From: Rhizobium acidisoli
GTDB taxonomy: Bacteria; Pseudomonadota; Alphaproteobacteria; Rhizobiales; Rhizobiaceae
NCBI RefSeq assembly: GCF_002531755.2
Contig: NZ_CP035000.1
Location: forward strand, 496,001 to 560,000
Length of the DNA: 64,000 nucleotides
Reading direction: 5' to 3'
Position 1 is the first letter of the stretch, and each line of letters opens with the position of its first letter. Shown here one piece after another: positions 29,425 through 37,575 of the stretch. Under the pieces are notes generated by a model that worked only from the letters and a program-made list of their open reading frames with translations, was not told the origin of the DNA and ran no database searches. Position numbers and translations under genes: made by a program.

Positions 29425-29985
29425 ATGAAGCAGGACAGAACGATCGTCATTCGCCCGTCCCGGGAAACCGACGTCGACGCCATGTTGGCGATCTATCACC
29501 GTCATATTCGCCGCGGCATCGACGCTGGGGTGGACGATAGCGACACGCCGCAACCGGAAGAGCTGCGGCAACGGCGCAAAAATTTGAAAGACCGCCGCTT
29601 TCCACATGTCGTGGCGATCGAGGGTGAAAAGGTCGTGGGATACGCCTATGTGGTGTTGTTCCGCAAACGCCCTGCCTACCGCTATACGGTCAAGCATTCG
29701 ATCTATGTGCATCACGACCATATCGGCCAGGGCATTGGCAGCCTGCTCATGCGGGGACTGATCGATGCCTGCGCGGCGGCCGGTTTCCGGCGGATGATCG
29801 GCTATATCGCCGCCGACAATGTTGCATCGCTCGCCCTGCACGAACGCTTCGGCTTCGTTCGCGTCGGCCTGTTGCCCGGAGTTGCCCATCGTTATGACCG
29901 TTGGGCGGACAGCGTTATGGTTCAGCGCTCCCTCGCCTCCGGCTCGACGACCCCACCGCCACCGCCGCCGCTCTCCACCCGCTGA
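29425..29985 (+). CDS. GNAT-family N-acetyltransferase
   Basis: This 186-residue protein is of the phosphinothricin/amino-acid acetyltransferase type, with the acetyl-CoA loop HIGQGIGSLLMRGLI and motif B near DNVASLALHERFGF. It follows the decarboxylase gene by 21 bases and is probably co-transcribed. An amine or polyamine acceptor is an attractive but unproven idea. The C-terminus ends in an unusual run of six prolines (TTPPPPPPLSTR). Confidence 0.85.
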   Translation: MKQDRTIVIRPSRETDVDAMLAIYHRHIRRGIDAGVDDSDTPQPEELRQRRKNLKDRRFPHVVAIEGEKVVGYAYVVLFRKRPAYRYTVKHSIYVHHDHIGQGIGSLLMRGLIDACAAAGFRRMIGYIAADNVASLALHERFGFVRVGLLPGVAHRYDRWADSVMVQRSLASGSTTPPPPPPLSTR

Positions 29986-30484
29986 ATCCGGTGGGATTGG
30001 GACGATACTTCTCCGAGTTCGACGGAAGCCCGCGCCAAGCTACAGGTCGTCATGCCGGCGCTGGCCCTCCGCCGCTGAAGACTCCCGCCTGTGGCGGTGA
30101 GCGGCCATGAAGGCCCCATGCCTGAGGCCTTCATGTATGTTGGGCTGGCCGCGGAATGAACTGCTTCAACGCAGCTTGGAAGGTTGCACGTAGCTCTGCG
30201 GCCAGAAGCTGGGGCCGCTCCCAGGCAGTCCCTTTTTCATGCTTCGGTCGGCTGCATCTGCGACATCGTCGTGTTCTTCAACCAATATCGCCGCGGCGGC
30301 ACCCGCAGCTGCCGTCAGAGCATTGGCCAGGATGCCTCTTCAATGTCGCTCCCGAGCAATCCGTTAATCAGGGACGACTTGCGAAGCGCTTTTGGTACCT
30401 TATAACGAGCGTTTGAAACCGGCGCCGGGTAGAACCAGGGGCCGTACACCATGTCCCCCAAATTCAAACCGGAAAGTGGCCTTA
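29986..30484. other. Intergenic region with a terminator-like hairpin
   Basis: This stretch of about 500 bases after the GNAT gene has no supported gene. It holds a perfect 10-base stem, CATGAAGGCC (30106-30115) with GGCCTTCATG (30126-30135), without a T-run. This probably ends the decarboxylase/GNAT transcript. The short open frames here (for example 30156-30416) have no ribosome site or recognisable domain. Confidence 0.5.
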
Positions 30485-31003
30485 TTATCCCAAGGATCGC
30501 GGGGTTACGAACCGCTCGAGATAACCAGTGCCCGCCGCGATCTTGTCCCATCCGTCGAGATCGAGGTCGATGACGGCGAGTGCCGTCGGGAATTTCTCCC
30601 GCATGCGCCCCATGGCATCGGCATCGCCGTCCGACACGATAAGCGAGGCCGCATTCTCCATGCCGGGATTGTGGCCGACGATGAGTAGCGTGCGGGTGCC
30701 AGGTTCGACGGCCCGGATCACATCGAGGATGCGCTCGGCCGACACCTCGTAGATATCCGCCGCCTCGACTTCCGAGACCTTTTTCGAAAGGGCCCTGCGG
30801 ACGAGCTTCCAGGTTTCCTGCGCCCGGCGGGCCGGCGAGACAAGGGCGAGATCGGGGATCAGCTTTTCGCGCACCAAATAGCTGCCGACGACGGGTGCTG
30901 CCTTGCGCCCGCGATTCGCCAACGGCCGTTCACGGTCGGCCACACCGGCGGGCCAGGCGGATTTGGCGTGGCGCAGAAGGATGAGGCGGTGTTTCGGCAG
31001 CAT
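30485..31003 (-). CDS. SixA-like histidine phosphatase
   Basis: This 172-residue member of the phosphoglycerate-mutase/histidine phosphatase superfamily has the catalytic RHAKSAW (LILLRHAKS, residues about 6-14) and the second histidine in IVGHNPG. The start at 31003 (MLPKHRLILLRHAK) places the catalytic strand at the N-terminus as in SixA; a longer upstream reading lacks support. SixA-type proteins dephosphorylate histidine-containing phosphotransfer proteins. Here the target is unknown. Confidence 0.87.
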   Translation of the reverse strand: MLPKHRLILLRHAKSAWPAGVADRERPLANRGRKAAPVVGSYLVREKLIPDLALVSPARRAQETWKLVRRALSKKVSEVEAADIYEVSAERILDVIRAVEPGTRTLLIVGHNPGMENAASLIVSDGDADAMGRMREKFPTALAVIDLDLDGWDKIAAGTGYLERFVTPRSLG

Positions 31004-31265
31004 CGGGTTCAACCTCAGTTTACGCGAGGCCGATGTCGTCAGCGAGAGCTTCGTTTCGTGCTGACTCCTGGAGCATGAAGGGGCCTCCGATACAACTCGC
31101 AAACTAGGCGTATGCCACTGATTCCGCGATTAAAGCCGCGACAAGACTTCAAGGAATAACGGAATCTTGATCAGCGACAACGGTTTACCGATGCCGCACC
31201 GACCCTATCTGCCCGGCAATGATGCTGAAATCGCTGGCCCCCGGCGAGCGATAGGGAGGGCGGGG

Positions 31266-31451
31266 ATGCTTCAGATTCGCAAAATATTGGCAGCGGTCAC
31301 AGCCGTCGTTGCGGTTGCCGTTTCGTCGTCGTGTACAACGAGTTCATATGACTCCGTGCAAACCGGCTCGGTTGGCTATACCGGCGCCGACTATGCGCTC
31401 CGACCTGCCTGCCGCGATGGCTTCGGCAACGATCGTCCTTGCAGCTATTAG
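31266..31451 (+). CDS. Small lipoprotein, unknown function
   Basis: This 61-residue protein has a basic N-terminus (MLQIRK), a hydrophobic stretch and a lipobox-like SSSC at about residue 23. A short Ser/Tyr/Gly-rich tail contains two further cysteines (PACRDGFGNDRPCSY). A strong GGGAGG lies just before the ATG. It resembles small secreted lipoproteins common in rhizobia. I do not recognise a function. Confidence 0.65.
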   Translation: MLQIRKILAAVTAVVAVAVSSSCTTSSYDSVQTGSVGYTGADYALRPACRDGFGNDRPCSY

Positions 31452-31710
31452 ACCAACGGCCGCTCGATGAGCCCACGCTCTTGCGCGTGGAACGCACTGA
31501 TCCAGGAGAGGCATTGAAGATGCTTTCCGGATGGGTGTCGCCATGTTGGGTCTTCCCGAGAAATGATCACTTCTCCTGAACACCGCGCTGCCCATCACCA
31601 ATCCAATCCCCTGATGCAACTGATTTAGTTTGTGACGCCTCTCTTGGAAAACCGTTACGAACACCGACAAGCGTGCTACACACCGAGATGTTGCTCTAGG
31701 AAAGACGGTC

Positions 31711-32850
31711 ATGCGGTATCTTCGGTCAGGGCCGCGTCGGCTTCACACCCAGGAGATGGGCGTTCCGCGCGCCAAAACGGTGGGTCTGAGGTCGGGGGAG
31801 ATCGCCGATCGGAATATTCGCGTCATCCTGGAAGCGATCCGCCGGCATGGGCCGCTGACGCGCACCGAGCTTGGCCGGCATAGCGGGCTGACCGGCCCCG
31901 GCATTACCAATATTCTGCGGCGGCTGGCGGAAGAAAAACTCGTCACGTCGAACCGCCGCAACAGCCTCGGCGGCGGCGCGACCGCCACGGAATTTGCGCT
32001 GCGGCCGGAGGGCGCCTTCTCCGTCGGGGTCAAGCTACGCCAGCGGCGTGGCGAGATCGTGCTCATCGACTTGAGCGGCCAGGTGCACGACCGGGTCTAT
32101 TTCGACGTGGATGCTGCGGACAGGGTCGGCGCGGTGCATGCCGCCGCCAGGGATATGGTCGATCGCCACGCTGCCTTGCCGATCATCGGGCTCGGCATTG
32201 CCGCCAAGGACTGGACGGAGGATGAGAGCGACGCGATCGCCGCGATGTCGACGGTCGCGCGTCCCTATGTCGAGAACGAATGCACGGCAAGCCTGCTTGC
32301 CGAGCGCACCATCGGCAGCGCCATGCCGGAGGGCTGCCTGGCGATGATCATCATCGACGACGACGTCCAGGCCGGTTTTCTCGTTCGCGGCGTTCCCTAT
32401 TCCGGCGTGCATGGCCGGGCGGGCAGCATTGGCGAAATGCTGACCGGCCCCGACAATGTCCAGCTCAACACCGTTGTCGGGTTCCATTCCCTGCGCTCAC
32501 GCATCGGCGACGAGGACTTCGCCCGCCTGCTCGAGGGCGAGGAGTTCTCCTGCCCCTTGCTGTCGCAATGGATACGCGAGGCCGCCGGCCATCTGCTCGA
32601 TCCGATCATCGCCATGGCCGGCTTCCTTGCCCCGAGCGTCGTGATGATCGGCGGCGATCTGCCGCAAGGCGTGATCGAAGCACTGATCCATCAGCTTTCC
32701 ATCGAGCGGCGCGACACCTCGACAAGGCCGCTGCTGACACCCTGGATCTCGCCGATGAAACCGGCGAGCTTCAGCGGCGGCGGCGTGGCACTCGGGGCCG
32801 CCCTCCTGCCCTTCCTCAACACGTTGCTGCTGCCGCCGGCTTCAGCCTGA
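31711..32850 (+). CDS. ROK-family transcriptional regulator (first)
   Basis: This 379-residue protein has an N-terminal winged helix (GPLTRTELGRHSGLTGPGIT) and a ROK (repressor/ORF/kinase) domain. It may start at 31711 or at 31756 (MGVPRAKTV). The sugar-kinase DxGxT loop is degenerate (SVGVKLRQ) and the zinc-type CxCG motif is absent. It is therefore a sugar-responsive regulator without kinase activity. Its stop is 3 bases from the convergent Gfo/Idh stop. It borders the sugar ABC operon and is a candidate repressor of the shared 32-base operator. Confidence 0.88.
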   Translation: MRYLRSGPRRLHTQEMGVPRAKTVGLRSGEIADRNIRVILEAIRRHGPLTRTELGRHSGLTGPGITNILRRLAEEKLVTSNRRNSLGGGATATEFALRPEGAFSVGVKLRQRRGEIVLIDLSGQVHDRVYFDVDAADRVGAVHAAARDMVDRHAALPIIGLGIAAKDWTEDESDAIAAMSTVARPYVENECTASLLAERTIGSAMPEGCLAMIIIDDDVQAGFLVRGVPYSGVHGRAGSIGEMLTGPDNVQLNTVVGFHSLRSRIGDEDFARLLEGEEFSCPLLSQWIREAAGHLLDPIIAMAGFLAPSVVMIGGDLPQGVIEALIHQLSIERRDTSTRPLLTPWISPMKPASFSGGGVALGAALLPFLNTLLLPPASA

Positions 32851-32853
32851 TGC

Positions 32854-33900
32854 TCAGGTCAGCGCTTCATCGGCGTGGCTGAGATCGGAAGCCAGCGCCT
32901 TGTCCAGAACCTTCTGAATATTGGCGGCGCGGCGGAAGGACGGTTCCTGCGTCTTGCCGGCCCGCACGGCCTGGACGAAACGCTGATAATTGGTCTCGAC
33001 GGGATCGAAGGGCACGTCGCGCCAGGTGGCAGTGTGCACGTCTTCGCCAAGACAGGCGCGCAGCGTCGATTGCCCGGTGTCGTAAATCATCTCGATCGAG
33101 CCGGTTTCGCCATAGACCCTGAGGCGCAACTGATCCATCTGACCGGCGGCGGTGCGCGTCGCCTGGATGGTGCCGATCGCGCCATTGGTGAAATCGACAT
33201 TCATCGTGAAGCTGTCATTGGCGTCGAGATCATACTCGCCGATCTTATGACCCGGCACCTTGTCGAAAGTCTTCAGCCGCGCGAACACATGGGCGACGTC
33301 GAGCCCGGAACCATAGGAAGCGAAATCGACGATGTGGATGCCGATATCGCCGAGCGCGCCATTCGATCCATGTTTTTTGCTCAGCCGCCACAGCCACTTG
33401 CTTTCGCTCTTCCAGTCGCCCCAGTGACGGCCGACCAGCCAGCTTTGCAGATGGGACGCCTCGACGTGGCGCACAGCGCCGATTTCGCCGGCGAGCACCA
33501 TCTGCCGGCCTTTCTGAAGGGCGGGCGAATTGCGATAGGTGAAATTGACCATGCCGACCTTGCCCGAGCGTTCGATCGCCTCGGTCATCTCCATCGCCTT
33601 GACCGCATCGGTGGCGAGCGGCTTTTCACAGAAGACATGCTTGCCGGCAGCGATCGCCTGAAGTGTCGTCGGATGGTGGATGCTGTCGGGCGTGACATTG
33701 GCAACCGCGTCGAACTCACCCCAGGCGAGAGCCTCTTCCAGCGAGGTGAAATGGTTGGCGATGCCATGTTCGCTGCAGAAAGCGGCGAGCCTTTCCGGCA
33801 CGACATCGACGCCTCCTACAACGCTGACGCCTTCGATCGCCTTGAATCTCGCGGCATGCTGGTTGGCCATGCCGCCGGTGCCGAGAATGAGTAAACGCAT
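32854..33900 (-). CDS. Gfo/Idh/MocA-family oxidoreductase
   Basis: This 348-residue NAD(P)-dependent sugar dehydrogenase has the Rossmann GTGGMANQHA at about 7-16 and the family signature CEKPLATD, followed by a C-terminal alpha/beta substrate domain. The start at 33900 (MRLLILGTGG) is supported by GGAGG a few bases upstream; a longer reading begins inside the regulatory gap. It is divergent from the sugar-binding-protein gene and probably oxidises the imported sugar or a derivative. Confidence 0.9.
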   Translation of the reverse strand: MRLLILGTGGMANQHAARFKAIEGVSVVGGVDVVPERLAAFCSEHGIANHFTSLEEALAWGEFDAVANVTPDSIHHPTTLQAIAAGKHVFCEKPLATDAVKAMEMTEAIERSGKVGMVNFTYRNSPALQKGRQMVLAGEIGAVRHVEASHLQSWLVGRHWGDWKSESKWLWRLSKKHGSNGALGDIGIHIVDFASYGSGLDVAHVFARLKTFDKVPGHKIGEYDLDANDSFTMNVDFTNGAIGTIQATRTAAGQMDQLRLRVYGETGSIEMIYDTGQSTLRACLGEDVHTATWRDVPFDPVETNYQRFVQAVRAGKTQEPSFRRAANIQKVLDKALASDLSHADEALT

Positions 33901-34265
33901 CTTGTCCTCCATGAGTTCGCTTCCGGCTACCGCGTAGCCAGGCAAAAACCGCACTTGCCATCGCGGCCGTCCGCGATCGCCTCATGCTTCTTCAGGAAAA
34001 TTGCGGTGGATGCGCCACGCGTCCGAAAGCGCGTTCCGTCACGTCGATGGCGCAGATCCTTTTCGAAAAATCGATCTCGATTTTCCGGAATTCTGCGCTA
34101 GCTGCTGTTGATTGTCGCCAGCATCTCAACCTCCCGGCTCTGGCCTCTCAAGCTGTGGCTTGACATCAAATCAAAGTAACTTAATCTAATTAATGCAGCA
34201 CGGAAATGAGGAGAGGTCAACTGACCGCCAGGCTGTATTCGTTCAAAATGGGGAGGAGACCCATC
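33901..34265. other. Divergent control region of the sugar locus
   Basis: This 365-base gap lies between the leftward Gfo/Idh gene and the rightward binding-protein gene. The part nearest the binding protein holds the 32-base operator/promoter (34158-34189). GGGGAGGAG directly precedes the ATG at 34266. The leftward promoter was not pinned down. No coding sequence was recognised. Confidence 0.5.
34158..34189 (+). promoter_or_regulatory. Sugar ABC operon promoter/operator, shared with alpha-mannosidase
   Basis: TTGACA (34160-34165), a 19-base spacer and TCTAAT form a good sigma-70-type promoter about 75 bases before the binding-protein ATG. The 32-base block is 29/32 identical, in the same promoter orientation, to the element upstream of the alpha-mannosidase gene. 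The three differences are in the -35 end and one spacer base. The palindromic core AAGT-A-ACTT within it could be the repressor contact. Confidence 0.72.
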
Positions 34266-35564
34266 ATGAAGAGCGCCACCGTCAGCGCATTTGCGCTGAG
34301 CACAATGTTATTTTCAGCATCCGTTTCATTTGCCCAGGAACTTGCCACCAAAGACAGGATCGGCCTTGCCGATGCGCCAAAATCTCTCGTCGTCCGTCTG
34401 ACCAACGACAGCCCGAACAATGCGGATCCGGCGATCGCCGAGGGCTATCAGAAGCTCTTCGTCGACTTCATCAAGAAGCATCCCGACTGGAAACTGCAGA
34501 TGCAGTTCATGTCGTCGGATATTGGCACAGAACAGGCCAAGATGCTGGAGCAGGCCAAGGCCGGCAATGCGCCGGATTGCGCCGCCGTCGACTCCTTCGT
34601 CCTCTCGCAGTTCATGGTCAACCACGTGCTGGCGGACTTCACGCCTTATTTCTCCAAAGAAGAAGTGGACGATCTCTTCCCTTTCATCCGCGACGGCATC
34701 ACCGACAAGGACAAGACGGTGCGCGCCTGGTGGTGGGATACCGACCTTCGTGTGCTCTACCGCAACAAGTCTGTGGTCGCAGATGCGCCGCAGACCTGGG
34801 ATGACCTGAAAAAGGCCGCCCTTGCCTCCACCAAGGAGGGCATGGAAGGCGTGCTCTTCAACGGCGGGCGCTGGGAAGGCACGACCTTCGACTGGCTGGC
34901 GAACTATTGGGCGCTGGGCGGCAAGCTCGTCGACGACTCGGGCAAACCGGTCTTCGGCGAAGGCGAGAACAAGGAGAAATTCCTGAAGGCGCTCAACTAT
35001 TTCAAGGATCTCGTCGATTCCGGCGCGGCCCCCAAGCGCGTCAGCACGATCGCCAATTACGACGACATGAATGCCGCGGCAGCCGCGGCGACCACAGCCC
35101 TCTTCATCGGCGGCAATTGGCAATATGCCCAGCTGAAGTCCACGCTCGACGAAGACGAGTTCAAGAACTGGACCTTCTCGCCGATCCCCGGCCCGACAGC
35201 CGATCAGCGCTCGACAGGTACCGGCGGCTGGACGATCGCCTCCTTCAGCAAGGACAAGGACAAGGTCGAGATGTGCGCCAACCTCGCACGCGAGGTCTAT
35301 ATGGGGCCGGCCAACGCGCTGCAGCAGCAGCTGCCGACCCGCAAGTCGCTGTTCGACAAATACGAGGTCTTCTCGACCGAAGCCAACAAGACCTTCGCCA
35401 AGGCTCTGGTCGACGGACAGGCGCGCCCCGGTGTGCCGATCTATCCGGAGATATCCAACCAGATCCAGATCATGATGGGTGACGTGCTCTCGGGTACGAA
35501 GAAACCGGAAGAAGCGCTGGATGCCGCCTTCAATGCGGCGATGGAGGCTTACAAGCGTCTGTGA
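34266..35564 (+). CDS. Sugar ABC transporter substrate-binding protein (UgpB/MalE type)
   Basis: This 432-residue periplasmic protein of the COG1653 class has a clear signal peptide (MKSATVSAFALSTML..., cleavage after SFA near residue 23). The body has the expected length and ends YKRL. The start at 34266 follows GGGGAGGAG. It is the first gene of a six-gene operon. A sugar or oligosaccharide ligand is inferred from the family, and mannosides from the shared operator with the mannosidase gene. Confidence 0.9.
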   Translation: MKSATVSAFALSTMLFSASVSFAQELATKDRIGLADAPKSLVVRLTNDSPNNADPAIAEGYQKLFVDFIKKHPDWKLQMQFMSSDIGTEQAKMLEQAKAGNAPDCAAVDSFVLSQFMVNHVLADFTPYFSKEEVDDLFPFIRDGITDKDKTVRAWWWDTDLRVLYRNKSVVADAPQTWDDLKKAALASTKEGMEGVLFNGGRWEGTTFDWLANYWALGGKLVDDSGKPVFGEGENKEKFLKALNYFKDLVDSGAAPKRVSTIANYDDMNAAAAAATTALFIGGNWQYAQLKSTLDEDEFKNWTFSPIPGPTADQRSTGTGGWTIASFSKDKDKVEMCANLAREVYMGPANALQQQLPTRKSLFDKYEVFSTEANKTFAKALVDGQARPGVPIYPEISNQIQIMMGDVLSGTKKPEEALDAAFNAAMEAYKRL

Positions 35565-35595
35565 TGCTGCGGTTAAGCTCAGGAGATTGCGGCCT

Positions 35596-35732
35596 GCCCC
35601 TCATCCGGCTGCCGCCACCTTCTCCCCGTAAACGGGGCGAAGGGACAAGCCGCAACCTCTCGACCTCCCACCAGCCTCTCGCAGGGCACGTCCCCTCGCC
35701 CCGTTTACGGGAAGAGGGTTAGGGTGAGGGGC
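35596..35732. repeat. Long imperfect inverted repeat (rhizobial intergenic element)
   Basis: The gap after the binding-protein gene is filled by a cruciform-type repeat. The left arm starts GCCCCTCATCC and contains CTCCCCGTAAACGGGG. The right arm (from 35690) contains CCCCGTTTACGGG and ends GGGTGAGGGGC. This element type recurs in rhizobial genomes by recollection. Here it lies between the binding protein and permease genes, where it may lower downstream expression. Confidence 0.7.
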
Positions 35733-35806
35733 AGTCATCCGCACGACAACGACGGCGCCTGTCTGACAGGCGCCGCCGACATTGCCAAACCCGGACAGGG
35801 AAGCCA

Positions 35807-36736
35807 ATGAGCCCTATTGCCATCGAGGTTGACAGCCCGCCTCAAAGCAGAACGTTCATGCGCCGTTTCGCCGGGGCGCCCCTGCCCTGGATCATGCCGG
35901 TGATCGTCGTCATCGGCATATTCTACCTCTACCCCGTCATCGACGTTTTCCGGCTTTCCTTCACCAATGCGACGCTGATCGGCGACACTCAGGACTACAC
36001 GCTGGGCTCGATCGTCAATGCCTTGAGTTCGCCGCAGCTGCCCGACATTTTATGGGCGACCCTGATCTTCGTCGGCGGCAGCGTCATCGGCCAGCAGATC
36101 CTCGGCCTTGCGGTCGCCGTCACCGTCATTCGCGGCGAAAAACGCGGCCTCTTCGGCACCACGATCCTCAGGACGACGGCGCTGATTGCCTGGGTCGTGC
36201 CGGGCATTGCCGGCGGCATCATCTGGCAGATGCTGTTTTCCGAAGCGCCTTACGGCGCGCTGAACAGCATTTTCAGGCTGATGCACATGCCAACCGTCGC
36301 CTGGCTTTCCGATCCGGCCATGGCGCCATGGTCGACGCTGATCTCCAACATCTGGCGCGGCACGGCCTTTTCGATGGTGGTGATGTATGCGGCGCTGAAG
36401 GCGATCGATCCCTCGCTCTATGAGGCGGCCGAGGTCGATGGCGCAACGGCATCGCAGCAGTTCTTCTTCGTCACGCTGCCGCAGCTGCGCGCCGCCATCC
36501 TCGTCAACATGATCCTGATCACCATCCAGACGGTGAACACTTTCGATGCGATCATCACGCTCACCGGCGGCGGTCCCGGGCGGGCGACCGAGGTGATCTC
36601 GCTCTATGTCTTCAACATCGTCTTCAGAAACTATGACCTCTCCGGTGGCAGCGTGCTCTCGGTGCTGATGCTGATCATCAGCCTCGGGCTTGCCTTCGTC
36701 TATGCCTCGTTCCTGCCGAAGGAGGAAGAGCAATGA
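35807..36736 (+). CDS. Sugar ABC transporter permease (MalF/UgpA type)
   Basis: This 309-residue inner-membrane permease has six predicted membrane helices. The EAA loop is near LYEAAEVDGATASQQFFFVT and precedes the last helices. It overlaps the next permease gene by 4 bases (ATGA at 36733), indicating translational coupling. Confidence 0.92.
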   Translation: MSPIAIEVDSPPQSRTFMRRFAGAPLPWIMPVIVVIGIFYLYPVIDVFRLSFTNATLIGDTQDYTLGSIVNALSSPQLPDILWATLIFVGGSVIGQQILGLAVAVTVIRGEKRGLFGTTILRTTALIAWVVPGIAGGIIWQMLFSEAPYGALNSIFRLMHMPTVAWLSDPAMAPWSTLISNIWRGTAFSMVVMYAALKAIDPSLYEAAEVDGATASQQFFFVTLPQLRAAILVNMILITIQTVNTFDAIITLTGGGPGRATEVISLYVFNIVFRNYDLSGGSVLSVLMLIISLGLAFVYASFLPKEEEQ

Positions 36737-37575
36737 GCGGACGGACCGGAACGCGGCTCGGCGATGCCTTGAGCTATCTCTTCATGCTGGTGATGTTCGT
36801 CTTCTTTGCCGGCCCCCTCACCTATCTCCTATCGATGGCGATGCGTGACAAGCGCGAAATCTATCGCGGTGCGGCGCGCTATATTCCGCAGAACCCGACC
36901 ATCGACAATTTCATCACGGTGCTGAACAACAGCTATTTTCCGATCTATCTCTGGAACGGCCTCAAGCTTGCGGCCCTGAGCGGGATCGGCGTGCTGATCG
37001 TTGCACTGCCCGCGGCTTATGCCTTTTCCCGCTTTCAGTTCCGCGGCAAGGGCCTGTCGATGATGGGACTGCTGCTCTTCCAGATGATCTCGCCGCTTGT
37101 CATCATGGTGCCGCTCTACCGCTACATGAACCGGCTCGGCATGCTGGACACCCATTTTGCCGTCGTCATGGTCTATATCGCACTCGGTGTTCCGCTGGCG
37201 ACCTGGCTCCTGAAGAGCACCGTCGACGGCATCCCGCGCAGTCTAGACGAAGCCGCGATGATCGACGGCTGCAACCGCTTCTCGGTCTTCTGGCGCATCA
37301 TCCTTCCCTTGTCGGCGCCGGGCATCGCCTCGGTCTTCATCATCACGGTAATTGCCGGCTGGTCGCAATTCCTGGTGCCTTTCCTGCTGCTCACCAAAAA
37401 TGACCTGATGCCGATCGGCGTTGGAATCTTTAACTTCCGCGGCATGCAGACCGACTCGTCCATCCAGCTGCTTGCCGCCGCCTGCCTGATCTCGGTCGTT
37501 CCGGCGATCGTGGCCTTCCTGTCGCTCCAGAGGCTGATCCTCGGCGCGATGACCAGCGGCGCGGTGAAGGGATGA
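36733..37575 (+). CDS. Sugar ABC transporter permease (MalG/UgpE type)
   Basis: This 280-residue second channel subunit has six helices and the EAA loop at LDEAAMIDGCNRFSVFWRII. Both ends overlap their neighbours by an ATGA junction (36733 and 37572), so translation of permease, permease and regulator is coupled. Confidence 0.92.
   Translation: MSGRTGTRLGDALSYLFMLVMFVFFAGPLTYLLSMAMRDKREIYRGAARYIPQNPTIDNFITVLNNSYFPIYLWNGLKLAALSGIGVLIVALPAAYAFSRFQFRGKGLSMMGLLLFQMISPLVIMVPLYRYMNRLGMLDTHFAVVMVYIALGVPLATWLLKSTVDGIPRSLDEAAMIDGCNRFSVFWRIILPLSAPGIASVFIITVIAGWSQFLVPFLLLTKNDLMPIGVGIFNFRGMQTDSSIQLLAAACLISVVPAIVAFLSLQRLILGAMTSGAVKG

Noticed and set aside
30156..30416. 86-codon frame in the gap before the SixA-like gene
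   Set aside because: No ribosome site, no domain and no hydrophobic or signal pattern; it looks like random open sequence.
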